From the NCBI RefSeq assembly GCF_031177825.1, contig NZ_JAPSKE010000015.1, positions 79,940 through 143,939 on the forward strand: a stretch of 64,000 bases of DNA, given 5' to 3'. Within the stretch, counting starts at the first letter, position 1, and each line of letters opens with the position of its first letter. Shown here in pieces: positions 49,713 to 58,403 of this stretch. The translations under genes and the position numbers were made by a program. The stretch is from Paenibacillus sp. Its GTDB lineage: Bacteria > Bacillota > Bacilli > Paenibacillales > YIM-B00363. The notes below the pieces were generated by a model. The model saw nothing but the letters and a program-made list of their open reading frames with translations. It was not told the origin of the DNA and did no database searches.

Positions 49713-50819
49713 TCACTGCGCGCTCATCTCCGCGACCTCGACGTTCGCTTCCTTGATATAAGACGTCAGCGACTTCGATAAGTCGATCTCGTACGGCGTC
49801 ACGCTCTGGCCGTCCGCGTCGTACATGACGCGGACGACGGGACGCTGCGGCGACAACGCATTGACGTCCACGACGACGCCGATCTCGTTCGTGTCCAGCG
49901 CGACGATCATCCCTAGCGGGTAAATCGCGACCTTATCGCGAAACAGCTCGATCTTATGCTGATCGTACAGCGTACCCGCCCCGGCATACAGCCGCTCCAT
50001 CGCCTCGTGCGGCAGCATCGCGTGGCGGTACACTCGATTCGTCGTCATCGCGTCGTACGAGTCGACCAAGCCGACCCAGCGGGCGTATTCGTGGATTTCG
50101 TCGCCCACGATCGAACGCGGGTAGCCCGAGCCGTCGACGCGCTCATGATGCTGCAGCGCGATATGCGCGGAGAGGAGCGGCACGTTCGGCTCGTCCTTCA
50201 GCATCTTGAAGCCGAGCATCGAATGCGACTTGATGATCTCGAACTCTTGATTCGTCAGCCGCGACGGCTTGAGCAGCACGTCCTGCGGCAGCTGCGTCTT
50301 GCCGATGTCGTGCAGCAGGGCGCCAAGGCCCAGCGTGAACAGCTCGTCGCGGGTGTAGCCGTAGGCTTGACCCAGAATCGTAGAATAAATGCAAACGTTC
50401 ACCGAGTGTTGGAATAAATAGTGGTCCGACGCATGGATGTTGACCAGCATGAGCATGGCGTCTTGGCTCGAGGTGATATCGTCGAGAATGGAGTCTATAA
50501 TCGACTTGAACGCCCGGCCGAGCTGTAACCCGTTCACGGAACGCTTCTTCATCGAGTCGTCCATCATGCGGCGGAATTGCGATTTCACTTCGCCGACCGC
50601 GCGAGCCCGCGTCTCCGGCGAGACGATGTCCTGGAACACGAGATCGTCGGTCCGAGAATCCTCTATGTAGAGATATTGAATGCCGAACCGCTCGAGGCGG
50701 TTCAGCATCGTGTCCGTCAGCTCTCTGCGCTCGCCGAGCAGCACGAGTCCGTCGTCGCTGTAGATCGCCTTACCGAGCCGCATGCCCGGCCGGCACATGG
50801 AAAGAGGCAGCAGCAGCAT
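49713..50819 (-). CDS. HD-GYP domain protein (putative cyclic-di-GMP phosphodiesterase)
   Basis: The 368-residue protein has an N-terminal DUF3391-like or response domain of about 100 residues. The HD-GYP core follows: HSVNVCIYSTILG, HDIGKTQLPQDVLLKP, HHERVDGSGYP, and WVGLVDSYDAMTTNR, with an HDIGK metal centre and a GSGYP signature in place of strict GYP. Such proteins hydrolyse cyclic di-GMP to GMP. A beta-rich C-terminal tail of about 80 residues follows. No transmembrane segment is visible. It is a single-gene unit. Confidence 0.9.
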   Translation of the reverse strand: MLLLPLSMCRPGMRLGKAIYSDDGLVLLGERRELTDTMLNRLERFGIQYLYIEDSRTDDLVFQDIVSPETRARAVGEVKSQFRRMMDDSMKKRSVNGLQLGRAFKSIIDSILDDITSSQDAMLMLVNIHASDHYLFQHSVNVCIYSTILGQAYGYTRDELFTLGLGALLHDIGKTQLPQDVLLKPSRLTNQEFEIIKSHSMLGFKMLKDEPNVPLLSAHIALQHHERVDGSGYPRSIVGDEIHEYARWVGLVDSYDAMTTNRVYRHAMLPHEAMERLYAGAGTLYDQHKIELFRDKVAIYPLGMIVALDTNEIGVVVDVNALSPQRPVVRVMYDADGQSVTPYEIDLSKSLTSYIKEANVEVAEMSAQ

Positions 50820-50943
50820 GGCTATCCCTCGCTTGTTTCAAGAATCGTTCGCTAAGCGAAAGGTTCGCGACCTTAACCATCCGCAAAGTAAACTTTCTAT
50901 ACTGTAAACGATCGTCCGCGTTCTGGCAACAAGGCCGGCCGCG

Positions 50944-52401
50944 TTATTGACGCACGTCTAAGTATCTGGGCTCGAACGCTTCCATGATTCGGCCTTCGAG
51001 CCCCGGCGAAGCAAGCGTCTCTCCGAGCAGATCCCGGAGGAATTCGGGCAGACGGTATGCGATACGTTCGCCTCGCGCCAACGATTCGTATCCGATGCGG
51101 AACGTAAACATATCGATCGTGGCGACGCGATACCACCGCTCGTCGTCGAGCGGCTCGCCCCCCGCGAAGATGCTCTCGACCTGCCGGTCCCGACCCATGG
51201 CGCCTGCGGACGTCACGACCTTGACGCCGTCGAGGCACAAGGCGCCGAGCACCTTCCCGCGGAAGCCGAAGCCGCGGAACGAGTAGCTCCGTCGCTCCGC
51301 ATCCATCGACTCTTCGATCGCCTGCCGGAGCGCGTCGCCTCGAAGCAGCATCGAGCACGGGTTGATCGGCGACGGCAGGATGGCGTGGATCGCCGCGGCC
51401 GTGACGGGCCCGGCTTCGAGGCCGGCGAGCAGCTGCCCCGCGTTAACGACGCCGATGTCGGCGTCGCAGAACCGTCGCAGCGCCATCGCGAGCAGGTTGC
51501 CGAGCGGCGACTCCCGGTCGGCGTCGGCGGGCAAGCTTCGCGGCAGACGCGCGACGACGCGGTCGAGCGCCGTCTCGGCCGCCGCCCGGTGCCGGTCGAT
51601 CAGCCGCTCGATGCTCTCGTCGGCCGGCTCCGCCGGGAGCTCGACCGCGCCGCCTTCGCAGCCGACGACGCGCCGCGTTGCGCGATCGACCGTCAGCCGA
51701 ACGACGCCGACGTGCGAGCCGAACTTGCCCGCCGCGCCGATGTAGGCGTCCCCGACGCGCTCCAGCGCCTCGATGACGTGATGCGTATGGCCGCCGAGCA
51801 CGAGGTCGATGCCGGGCACCGTCTCCGCCAGCCGGCGATCGTGCGCGATCCCGAGATGGCTGAGCGCGATGACGACGTCGGCCCGGTCTTCGCCCCGCAG
51901 CAGCGCAACCTGCTCCTCCGCGGCGGCGAACGGATCCAGAGCGTCCCAGCCCAGCTCCCGATAGAACGGCGCGAACGCCGCCGTCAAACCGAACAGGCCG
52001 ATCCGGATCCCTTCGCGGTCGATCACGAGCCGCGGCCGAATCCAGGACGCGGGCTGCGCGCCCTCCGACGGCCGCAGATTGGCGACGAGCGTCGGGAACG
52101 CGGCCTGCCGTCCGTACAGTTCCTCCAGGTCGGCCGCCGATAGCGTTAAGCCTTCGTTGTTGCCCGGGACGGCCGCGTCGTACCCCGTCGCGTTCATGAC
52201 GTCGATATTCGCGGCGCCCATCGTGCCTTCGGTTTCCGGCTCCACCCGATCCATATGGTCGCCGATATCGAAACGGAGCAGCCGCTCCGGCGGCTGCTCC
52301 CGTTGATAAGCTTCGAAGAAAGAGCGAATGCGAGGCATCGCTTCGAAGGAACTGTGCAAGTCGTTCGTATGCAAAACGACGAATTCGATACGCCCTGTCA
52401 T
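50944..52401 (-). CDS. Bifunctional metallophosphatase/5'-nucleotidase (YunD-like)
   Basis: The 485-residue protein has the calcineurin-like N-terminal domain with VVLHTNDLHSSFEAMPRI, DIGDHMDRVEP, GNNEGLTLS, LSHLGIAHDRRLAE and GGHTHHVIE. The C-terminal 5'-nucleotidase substrate domain contains NAGQLLAGLEAG and MDMFTFRIGYESL-like TIDMFTFRIGYE. There is no signal peptide, so like B. subtilis YunD it is cytoplasmic. GGGAGGG precedes the ATG, which follows the moaA stop by 16 bases and suggests cotranscription. Confidence 0.9.
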   Translation of the reverse strand: MTGRIEFVVLHTNDLHSSFEAMPRIRSFFEAYQREQPPERLLRFDIGDHMDRVEPETEGTMGAANIDVMNATGYDAAVPGNNEGLTLSAADLEELYGRQAAFPTLVANLRPSEGAQPASWIRPRLVIDREGIRIGLFGLTAAFAPFYRELGWDALDPFAAAEEQVALLRGEDRADVVIALSHLGIAHDRRLAETVPGIDLVLGGHTHHVIEALERVGDAYIGAAGKFGSHVGVVRLTVDRATRRVVGCEGGAVELPAEPADESIERLIDRHRAAAETALDRVVARLPRSLPADADRESPLGNLLAMALRRFCDADIGVVNAGQLLAGLEAGPVTAAAIHAILPSPINPCSMLLRGDALRQAIEESMDAERRSYSFRGFGFRGKVLGALCLDGVKVVTSAGAMGRDRQVESIFAGGEPLDDERWYRVATIDMFTFRIGYESLARGERIAYRLPEFLRDLLGETLASPGLEGRIMEAFEPRYLDVRQ

Positions 52402-52417
52402 GCATTCCCTCCCGAAA

Positions 52418-53419
52418 TTACCCGCCGATTTGCGACATGCGACGAGCGGTCGGCTCGTGGCTCTGCGCTTCTTGCGCGAGCCGAGCCGCCATCTCGTGGT
52501 TTTCGGGCTTGATGTCGAGCGCCCGGAAGAAGATGCGCGCAAGCGCCTCCTCGTCGTCGACCCAGGGCCGAAGATTCAACTCGTCGACCCAATACAGACA
52601 AGGCTTCAGCTGCCCGTCCGCGGTCAAGCGAAGCCGGTTGCACTTCGCGCAAAACTGGTCGCTGATCGGATGAATGAGCCCGAAGGAGCCCTTGCCCCCG
52701 ACGAACCGCCAATCCTCCGACGGACCGTTGCCCTTCACGTCCGGAATCGGCTCCGCCGCCCAAGGCAGCCCGGCCGCCGTCTCCCGGACGCGGTCGAGCG
52801 GCAGGTACATGCTGCGCCAGCCTTCGTCGTCGTGACCGATCGGCATATATTCGATGAAGCGCACATGAAGCGGCTTCTCGTACGACAGACGCAGGAACGA
52901 TTCGATCTCCGCGTCGTTCATGCCCTTCAGCAGCACGCAGTTGAGCTTGATCGGCGAGAAGCCCGCCTCGGCCGCCGCCTCGATGCCTTCCTGCACCTTG
53001 GCGAGCTCGCCCCGCCGCGCGATCATGCGGAATTTCGAGGCGTCCAACGTATCCAGCGAGATGTTGACGCGCGTCAGCCCCGCTTGGCGCAGCGCCGCCG
53101 CCTTCTTCGCCAGAAGAATGCCGTTCGTCGTCATCGCGATGTCCTCGATGCCTTCCACCGCGGCGATGCCGGACACGATGTCGACGATATCCCCCCGCAC
53201 GAGCGGTTCGCCGCCCGTGATCCGAATTTTCCGAATGCCCAGCTTCGCGCCGACGCGAACGATCTTCACGATCTCCTCCGCCGTCATCATCTTGTCGTTC
53301 GGCAGAAACTCGAGCCCCTCTTCGGGCATGCAATAGACGCAGCGCAAATTGCATTGGTCCGTCACCGAGATGCGCAAATAATCATGCGTTCTTCCGAACC
53401 GGTCGATCAGCTTCGACAT
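52418..53419 (-). CDS. moaA: GTP 3',8-cyclase MoaA
   Basis: The 333-residue radical SAM enzyme converts GTP to 3',8-cyclo-GTP, the first step of molybdenum cofactor synthesis. The N-terminal cluster is CNLRCVYCMP and the SAM motif IRITGGEPLVRGD. The C-terminal second cluster is CAKCNRLRLTADGQLKPCLY. The required C-terminal Gly-Gly is present (SQIGG). It is divergent from moaE. moaB, moaC, moaD and moeA are not in the window. Confidence 0.97.
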   Translation of the reverse strand: MSKLIDRFGRTHDYLRISVTDQCNLRCVYCMPEEGLEFLPNDKMMTAEEIVKIVRVGAKLGIRKIRITGGEPLVRGDIVDIVSGIAAVEGIEDIAMTTNGILLAKKAAALRQAGLTRVNISLDTLDASKFRMIARRGELAKVQEGIEAAAEAGFSPIKLNCVLLKGMNDAEIESFLRLSYEKPLHVRFIEYMPIGHDDEGWRSMYLPLDRVRETAAGLPWAAEPIPDVKGNGPSEDWRFVGGKGSFGLIHPISDQFCAKCNRLRLTADGQLKPCLYWVDELNLRPWVDDEEALARIFFRALDIKPENHEMAARLAQEAQSHEPTARRMSQIGG

Positions 53420-53494
53420 CGTTCATCCTCCTTCCGCCCCGCCGCGGAAATCACCCGTTTCGTTTTCACTCAGTCTAGCATACTTTGCCCGACA

Positions 53495-53523
53495 TTAACA
53501 CAGGAGAGCCGGTAGGTTATAAT
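53495..53523 (+). promoter_or_regulatory. SigA-type promoter for moaE
   Basis: TTAACA and TATAAT are separated by exactly 17 bases, 34 bases before the moaE start. This is the closest consensus match seen in this region. Confidence 0.7.
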
Positions 53524-53556
53524 ATTGGGAAAACGATCCGGACAGGAGAACCTCGA

Positions 53557-54000
53557 ATGAACGACGCCATGTTCGAAATTACGAAAGAGCCGATCGACGT
53601 CGCCCGCGTCAGCGCGAAGGCGATCGCGCCGGAGCAAGGAGCGACGCTGGCTTTCATCGGCACGACGCGCGAATGGACCCACGGCAAGCGAACCGTCCTG
53701 CTAGAGTATGAAGCGTACGCGCCGATGGCGCTGAAGGCGATGGCCAAGATCGGCGAGGAGATCGACCGCCGATGGCCTGGCGCTCGATGCGCCATTACGC
53801 ACCGGATCGGCCGCGTCGACGTCGGCGAGGCGAGCGTCGTCATCGCCGTATCGGCCCCGCATCGCGACGTCTGCTACGAGGCCAGCCGGCACGCCATCGA
53901 ACGGCTGAAGCAGATCGTGCCGATCTGGAAGAAGGAAGTATGGGAAGACGGAACGGAGTGGAAGGGCGCCCAGACCGGGCCTTGGAATCCGCTCGCCTGA
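53557..54000 (+). CDS. moaE: Molybdopterin synthase catalytic subunit MoaE
   Basis: The 147-residue MoaE adds dithiolene sulfurs to precursor Z together with MoaD. It shows LAFIGTTREWTHGKR, LEYEAYAPMALKAMAKIG, ITHRIGRVDVGEASV and the catalytic lysines in PIWKKEVWEDGTEWKG. AGGAG lies 8 bases before the ATG giving MNDAMFEITKEP. It is divergent from moaA, with its own promoter. Confidence 0.96.
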   Translation: MNDAMFEITKEPIDVARVSAKAIAPEQGATLAFIGTTREWTHGKRTVLLEYEAYAPMALKAMAKIGEEIDRRWPGARCAITHRIGRVDVGEASVVIAVSAPHRDVCYEASRHAIERLKQIVPIWKKEVWEDGTEWKGAQTGPWNPLA

Positions 54001-54017
54001 GCGGCCGTCCGAACGCA

Positions 54018-54072
54018 ACGATACGCGCTCCGTCCGGCTCGAAGAGGTCCGGAACGGGCGCGTATGTCGTTA
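54018..54072. terminator. Long hairpin between convergent moaE and NlpC/P60 genes
   Basis: AACGATACGCGC pairs with GCGCGTATGTCGTT (2-base bulge) and encloses a CCGTCCGG/CCGGAACGG stem. It touches the stop codon of the NlpC gene and has no clear T-run, so termination is probable but not proven. Confidence 0.5.
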
Positions 54073-55356
54073 GTAGGCGATTCGCTTCGCCGTAATGAAC
54101 GTTTTCTTCCAGAACGCCCGGTCGATGCTGCGCAGCTGGACGCCGTTCCTCGGCTCCGTGTTGGCGTGGATCATCATCCGGTTTCCGATGTAGATGCCTA
54201 CGTGGCCGATCGTCTTGTTCGTCTTGAAGCGGCCGGGAACGTAGAAGTACAACAAGTCGCCCTTCCGCAGGCTCTTGCGGGATACCGTCTTGCCGACTCT
54301 CGCCTGCGCTCGCGCCGTGCGAGGCAGATCGATCCCGTACTTGGCGAAGACGTATTGGGTGTAAGAGGAGCAGTCGAAGCGATTCGTCTTCGGATACGGT
54401 CCTGCCCCGAATCGATAGGGGACGCCGAGATATTTCTTCGCCGTCCGAATCATCGCGTTAATGTTGATGTTCTTGATCGCCGGCACCGCCTCGGGATCGG
54501 CCGCCAGCGCTTCGAGCGCGCCCAGCGCCGCTTCGGCTTCCTCCTCGCTCGCGAAGGCGCCTTCCGCATCGTCGTCGCCTTTGAACGGGTCGTTCGGATC
54601 GTCCGCGAAATCGAGCGACGGATCGACCTGCCCAGCGTCGGCCCCGTCCGTATCCCGCCCCAGCTCCGCGCCGTCGGACGGAAACAGCGTCAACCCTTCG
54701 GCGCCCGTCTCGAACACCATCTCCTCGGCGAACAGGTCGGTAGCGCTGGACACCGGCAGCATCATCTTGCCGTTGATCAGCTTCGGCGGCGCGGACAACG
54801 TGAACGGGTTGCCTTCCTTCTCGGCCTTCGTGCTGCCGGCTTGGAGTCGGAACAACACGTCCTTATCCCCGATTTCCCGGACATCCATCGACTCGGTCAC
54901 GTAATGCTCGAATTGCAGGACGTCCACTAGGGTATCCAACGCAATGTAACGTTCGCCGCCTTCCGTCACGTATGGAACCGTGATCGGCTGCTGCGCGGTT
55001 TGCGTCTGCAGCATGCCCATGCCTTGGCCGGCGGCGCCCGCGTTGAGCGGTCGGACGCTGCCCTGCGGGAACGGCGAGATCCGTTCGTCGCTGCCGATCA
55101 GAGGCCCGTCCTGCCTCGTCCCGTCGTTGCCGGCGTCGCGACCGTGGTTCGCGATGTTGTTCTGACCGACTCCGTGATCGTTGCCCCAGAGCCGTGCCCG
55201 CTCCAGCAGCGACTCGTGGCCGGTCATCGGGAACGAGCGGGTCGTTACGCCGCCCTCGTCCCGGTTGGCCGTGCCGCCGCCCGCGCCTGCGCCGCAGGCG
55301 GTAACCGTTAAACCGATCGCTACCGCGATCGAAATCGTCTTCCATAGGCGCGCCAT
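54070..55356 (-). CDS. NlpC/P60 family cell-wall endopeptidase, lipoprotein
   Basis: The 428-residue exported protein has a lipobox (TVTAC, Cys near residue 21), then a stalk domain related to copper amine oxidase N-terminal repeats (ERYIALDTLVDVLQFEHY, KMMLPVSSATDLF). A strongly acidic linker (about residues 225-285, with DDPNDPFKGDDDAEGAF) follows. The C-terminal NlpC/P60 domain has catalytic Cys in RFDCSSYTQYVFAKYG, His in TIGHVGIYIGN and a third polar site near MIHANTEP. It should cut D-Glu-meso-DAP peptide bonds in peptidoglycan. The second ATG (MARLWKTISIAV) is used because the first overlaps AAGGAG. Confidence 0.9.
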   Translation of the reverse strand: MARLWKTISIAVAIGLTVTACGAGAGGGTANRDEGGVTTRSFPMTGHESLLERARLWGNDHGVGQNNIANHGRDAGNDGTRQDGPLIGSDERISPFPQGSVRPLNAGAAGQGMGMLQTQTAQQPITVPYVTEGGERYIALDTLVDVLQFEHYVTESMDVREIGDKDVLFRLQAGSTKAEKEGNPFTLSAPPKLINGKMMLPVSSATDLFAEEMVFETGAEGLTLFPSDGAELGRDTDGADAGQVDPSLDFADDPNDPFKGDDDAEGAFASEEEAEAALGALEALAADPEAVPAIKNININAMIRTAKKYLGVPYRFGAGPYPKTNRFDCSSYTQYVFAKYGIDLPRTARAQARVGKTVSRKSLRKGDLLYFYVPGRFKTNKTIGHVGIYIGNRMMIHANTEPRNGVQLRSIDRAFWKKTFITAKRIAY

Positions 55357-55520
55357 CGTAGCACACATCTCCTTTATTCATGTGGGAATGCTTATGTCGG
55401 AATTAGGTTGAGATTCGGACGGTCAAAATATGCAATTCCGGCAAGCTGTCGATAAGGAATGATGTGGAGGAATCGGGTATGCTACAATAACGAATAACTT
55501 TGGAAAAAGGAGAATGCCCC

Positions 55521-55781
55521 GTGTCCCTGCACCGAACCGCCACGTCGACCCCGGCCTTCTGGCTCGCGCTCGCGGCCTGTATGTGCAATCTGCTCGTCGT
55601 GCTGCTGCCGATCGGTCTCATCCTCGGTCTCGTCGCGCTGGCGACGGGTACGATCGGCTCGAGACGCTCGCCCGAAGCCGGCGCTCCCGCGCTTACGCTT
55701 GCCGGCGTCTCGTTCGTCATCGCCCTCATTTGGGGGTTGTCCGTCGCGGCGATGTTCGCGATCGATCCGACGCTTTCGTAG
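55521..55781 (+). CDS. Small DUF4190-like membrane protein
   Basis: The 86-residue protein has two long hydrophobic segments (about residues 9-45 and 57-80) separated by a short loop with GSRRSPEAGAPAL. The outline fits the DUF4190-type small membrane proteins of Bacillota. The start is a GTG 8 bases after AAGGAG. The function is unknown. It lies just upstream of the antiporter's own promoter, so it is probably a separate unit. Confidence 0.75.
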   Translation: MSLHRTATSTPAFWLALAACMCNLLVVLLPIGLILGLVALATGTIGSRRSPEAGAPALTLAGVSFVIALIWGLSVAAMFAIDPTLS

Positions 55782-55790
55782 GCGGCGCTC

Positions 55791-55819
55791 TTGTCATTTT
55801 CCGTAAGGGGATGTATGAT
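55791..55819 (+). promoter_or_regulatory. SigA-type promoter for the antiporter leader
   Basis: TTGTCA (55791-55796) and TATGAT (55814-55819) are separated by 17 bases, which predicts a transcript start near 55826 and an untranslated leader of about 143 bases before the antiporter ATG. Confidence 0.7.
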
Positions 55820-55825
55820 TAAAGG

Positions 55826-55934
55826 GCTTGAATGTTCATTCAGCGACATAAATAAAGATCCGGAACACTTGGAGGAGCCTGTCACCAAGGGATCCGTCTG
55901 CGCATGCGGCGGCCCGTGGTTGACGGGCTTTTTT
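55826..55934 (+). ncRNA. Structured leader RNA with terminal terminator (candidate riboswitch or attenuator)
   Basis: The leader folds into a stem GATCC (55857-55861)/GGATC (90-94) and CTTGG (68-72)/CCAAG (85-89) with a one-sided 6-base internal loop and a 12-base apical loop. A terminator GCCCGT/ACGGGC plus T6 (55912-55934) follows. It sits between a good promoter and the antiporter ribosome site, so it must be read through for expression. I could not match it to a known class (T-box, c-di-AMP, fluoride, guanidine and Mg were considered). A ligand-controlled role is inferred. Confidence 0.55.
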
Positions 55935-55968
55935 GCGTTGTTTTCGGGAAAAGGGAGGATGGGGAATC

Positions 55969-57147
55969 ATGCTGGTATTCGAATTGGCAATGATTTTATT
56001 GGCTTCTAAGATCGCCGGCGATCTGAGCGCGAAGCTCGGGCAGCCCTCCGTGCTCGGGAAGCTGCTGATCGGCATCGTGCTCGGCCCGACCGTGCTCGGC
56101 ATCGTAAACCGTACGGACGTGCTCGCGGAGATCAGTCAGATCGGGGTGATCCTTCTGATGTTCATCGCGGGGCTGGAGACCGATATGGAGGAGTTCAAGC
56201 GGTCGGGGAAGGCATCGGCGTACGTCGGCGTTCTCGGAATCGCACTCCCGCTCGGTCTCGGCTATGGGGCCGGCCTCGTCATGGGTCTGCCGCAAGCGGA
56301 AGCGATATTCCTCGGGCTGCTGCTTTCGGCGACGAGCGTCAGCATCTCAGTGCAGTCGCTGAAGGAGATGGGCAGGCTGAAGTCCAAGGAGGGGGCGACG
56401 ATTCTCGGCGCCGCCGTTATCGACGACGTGCTGGTCATTGTCGCCTTGGCGTTCGTAATGAGCTTCACGGGCGGAGACGTCCACCTCGGCACCGTCGTGC
56501 TGAAGAAATTCGTCTTCTTCGCCGCGGCGCTGCTCTTCGCTTGGAAAGCCGTTCCGTGGGTACTGCGCAAATTCGCCCCGCTGCGCGTCACCGAAGCGGT
56601 CGTCTCCGCGGGCCTGATCGTCTGCTTCGGTTACGCGTACTTCGCGGAGTACACCGGCGTGGCCGGCATCATCGGCGCGTATATCGCGGGCGTCGCCATC
56701 AGTCGGACGCCGCATAAGCGCGAGGTGTTCGAAAAGGTGGAGACGATCGGCTACGCCGTCTTCGTCCCGGTGTTCTTCACCTCGATCGGAGTGAGCGCCG
56801 AATTTTCCGCTATCGGCGAACATCTCGGCCTCATCGCTGCGCTCAGTGCGTTGGCCGTGCTGACCAAGCTCCTCGGCTCGGGCCTAGGGGCAAGGCTCGC
56901 CGGCTTCGGCTGGCGCAGCTCCCTCGGCGTCGGGGCCGCCATGGTGTCGCGCGGCGAGGTCGCGCTCATCATCGCCGCCATCGGCCTCGAGACCGGCCTG
57001 CTCGCCTCGGACCTGTTCGCGGTCCTCGTCGTCGTCATCCTGGTCACGACGATCCTGACGCCGCCGATGATGAAGCTGTTTTTCGGGAAGGCAGACGGCA
57101 AGGCGAACCGGCAGGAGGCCGTTAAAGCTGCGCCCCCCGCAATCTGA
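55969..57147 (+). CDS. CPA2 family monovalent cation:proton antiporter
   Basis: The 392-residue membrane protein has about 11-12 segments. It belongs to the Kef/NapA-type CPA2 antiporters, with GQPSVLGKLLIGIVLGPTVLG at the N terminus, GLETDMEEFKRSG, the essential Asp pair context AAVIDDVLVIVAL, and GAAMVSRGEVALIIAAIG. The two adjacent Asp are typical of electrogenic sodium/proton exchangers. No cytoplasmic TrkA-N domain is attached. GGGAGG precedes the ATG (MLVFELAMILL). Its leader suggests control by premature termination. Confidence 0.92.
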   Translation: MLVFELAMILLASKIAGDLSAKLGQPSVLGKLLIGIVLGPTVLGIVNRTDVLAEISQIGVILLMFIAGLETDMEEFKRSGKASAYVGVLGIALPLGLGYGAGLVMGLPQAEAIFLGLLLSATSVSISVQSLKEMGRLKSKEGATILGAAVIDDVLVIVALAFVMSFTGGDVHLGTVVLKKFVFFAAALLFAWKAVPWVLRKFAPLRVTEAVVSAGLIVCFGYAYFAEYTGVAGIIGAYIAGVAISRTPHKREVFEKVETIGYAVFVPVFFTSIGVSAEFSAIGEHLGLIAALSALAVLTKLLGSGLGARLAGFGWRSSLGVGAAMVSRGEVALIIAAIGLETGLLASDLFAVLVVVILVTTILTPPMMKLFFGKADGKANRQEAVKAAPPAI

Positions 57148-57207
57148 AGGGCCGGTTTCGTCGGTGGTTCTCTGAGAGCGTCGTTCCCCCGTGGGCGAAC
57201 CCTAACG

Positions 57208-57237
57208 AAAAATACGCACCCGCCGGGTGCGTATTTT
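57208..57237. terminator. Bidirectional terminator after the antiporter and PH-domain genes
   Basis: Perfect arms AAAATACGCACCC and GGGTGCGTATTTT serve both convergent genes. Confidence 0.9.
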
Positions 57238-57251
57238 CGTTTGCCCAAACC

Positions 57252-57875
57252 TTATTGATTGATGTACTTCTCGAATACGAAGCCGAAGTCTTTCACCTTC
57301 AGTTCCTTATGTTTGTTTCTCAGCCAGTCGTAGGCCGATTCCGTGATCGCGTTGAACTGCTCGACCGGCGAAGAGCCCTGGGAGCCGATGCGGCCCAGCG
57401 ATTCCTTCGCGATGCTGACGCTCTGCTTCGCGTAATCGAACAGCGTATCGTTGGAATCGACGATTTCGGAGATTTTAATAAGAGCTTTATATAAGTCCTT
57501 AACCGATTCGATCTGCTTCTTGTCGACGTCGATAGAGAAGTGCGCGCTGCCGATCGTAAATTTGATCTCCACGTCCATATCGACCGTGCCGGCCGTCTCC
57601 AAGAACACGCTGGAAATTTCGTTCGTCGCGTAGTTGTACCGCTTCAGCATACGCTTCTTGCTCACGGCGCTGTCGCCGTCAAGATGGATGAGCGCCAAAT
57701 TCGTAAAGCAATATTCGTCTTTCTTGGATTTGATGATGAAGAAAACTTTCTCCCCGTCTTCGTGCATGACGTAATCGTCGGAGTCGACTTTGTCGAAATC
57801 TTGCGGTTTGATGACCTTCCCGATATCGCTTAATCCGAGCGCTTCCGATGCGATCTTTCCGAACAATCGAATCAT
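57252..57875 (-). CDS. PH domain-containing protein (YvbH-like)
   Basis: The 207-residue cytoplasmic protein starts MIRLFGKIASEALGLSD and contains a bacterial PH domain (about residues 25-125; YVMHEDGEKVFFIIKSKKDE, EIKFTIGSAHFSIDVDKKQ). A helical oligomerisation region like B. subtilis YvbH (about 130-205) follows. The function is unknown. It converges on the antiporter gene. Confidence 0.83.
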   Translation of the reverse strand: MIRLFGKIASEALGLSDIGKVIKPQDFDKVDSDDYVMHEDGEKVFFIIKSKKDEYCFTNLALIHLDGDSAVSKKRMLKRYNYATNEISSVFLETAGTVDMDVEIKFTIGSAHFSIDVDKKQIESVKDLYKALIKISEIVDSNDTLFDYAKQSVSIAKESLGRIGSQGSSPVEQFNAITESAYDWLRNKHKELKVKDFGFVFEKYINQ

Positions 57876-57963
57876 CCTCCCGATGAAAATTTTCCCACAT
57901 GTGACGTTTCGTCCCGGTCCAGAGATATTATCTCAGATCCGAATGTCTGCGTCCACCCATATA

Positions 57964-57991
57964 AAGAAGCCCGCAAAACGTTCTGCGGGCT
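57964..57991 (-). terminator. Intrinsic terminator after the 57-residue protein gene
   Basis: AGCCCGCA and TGCGGGCT arms are followed by TTCTTTATA on the minus strand, about 30 bases past the stop. Confidence 0.75.
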
Positions 57992-58021
57992 CTTCGTCGC
58001 TTGCGTCAGCGCAATTCCGGG

Positions 58022-58195
58022 TTATACCCTTGCCAGCTCTCGCTTCCTCGCGTCGGTTCGGATCGCCTCGATCAGGAGCTCGATTTCGGAAGGAGACGGC
58101 TTTCGCGGCAGCAAATCCTTATCCGGCATTCCCTTCGACGCATCCGTCGCCCTCCGGCCCTCTTCTACAAGACGAGTAAGTTCGTATAGCAACAT
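58022..58195 (-). CDS. Small hypothetical protein (57 residues)
   Basis: The protein MLLYELTRLVEEGRRATDASK... is charged, soluble and helical. The start is fixed by AGGAGAGAAATT before the ATG, and it ends before a terminator, so it looks like a real short gene. I recognise no family. Confidence 0.6.
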   Translation of the reverse strand: MLLYELTRLVEEGRRATDASKGMPDKDLLPRKPSPSEIELLIEAIRTDARKRELARV

Positions 58196-58319
58196 AATTT
58201 CTCTCCTATCTCCCTTTAACATCTATTTCCCTGTCTCTGCTTCTGATTTTAAAGGAAGACTATTAACACAATGTCAACGGCGAATGAACCCAATGTGAAA
58301 TCTTGCGCTTCTCCTCTCG

Positions 58320-58351
58320 AAAAAAAAATCCGCGGAACCGTTCCGCGGATT
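58320..58351 (-). terminator. Strong terminator with no gene now in front of it
   Basis: Perfect 12-base arms AATCCGCGGAAC and GTTCCGCGGATT are followed on the minus strand by a run of 9 T. Any gene it served would have come from above 58351, where AT-rich foreign DNA now lies. It probably belonged to a core gene that was replaced or displaced. Confidence 0.8.
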
Positions 58352-58363
58352 GTCGATATTCGA

Positions 58364-58403
58364 TTAGCCGATCGAGCCTTCCATCTCGAACTTTTTTATT
58401 TTC
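58364..58403 (-). pseudogene. Possible 3' remnant of a displaced gene
   Basis: On the minus strand, 13 codons ending KKFEMEGSIG-stop sit 13 bases before the orphan terminator, with an in-frame stop upstream. This looks like the tail of a gene truncated by insertion of the AT-rich segment. I cannot identify the parent. The short length makes this weak. Confidence 0.25.

Noticed and set aside
55820..55936. T-box, fluoride, guanidine or c-di-AMP riboswitch
   Set aside because: None of the diagnostic conserved sequences I know for these classes is present, so only a generic structured leader is reported.
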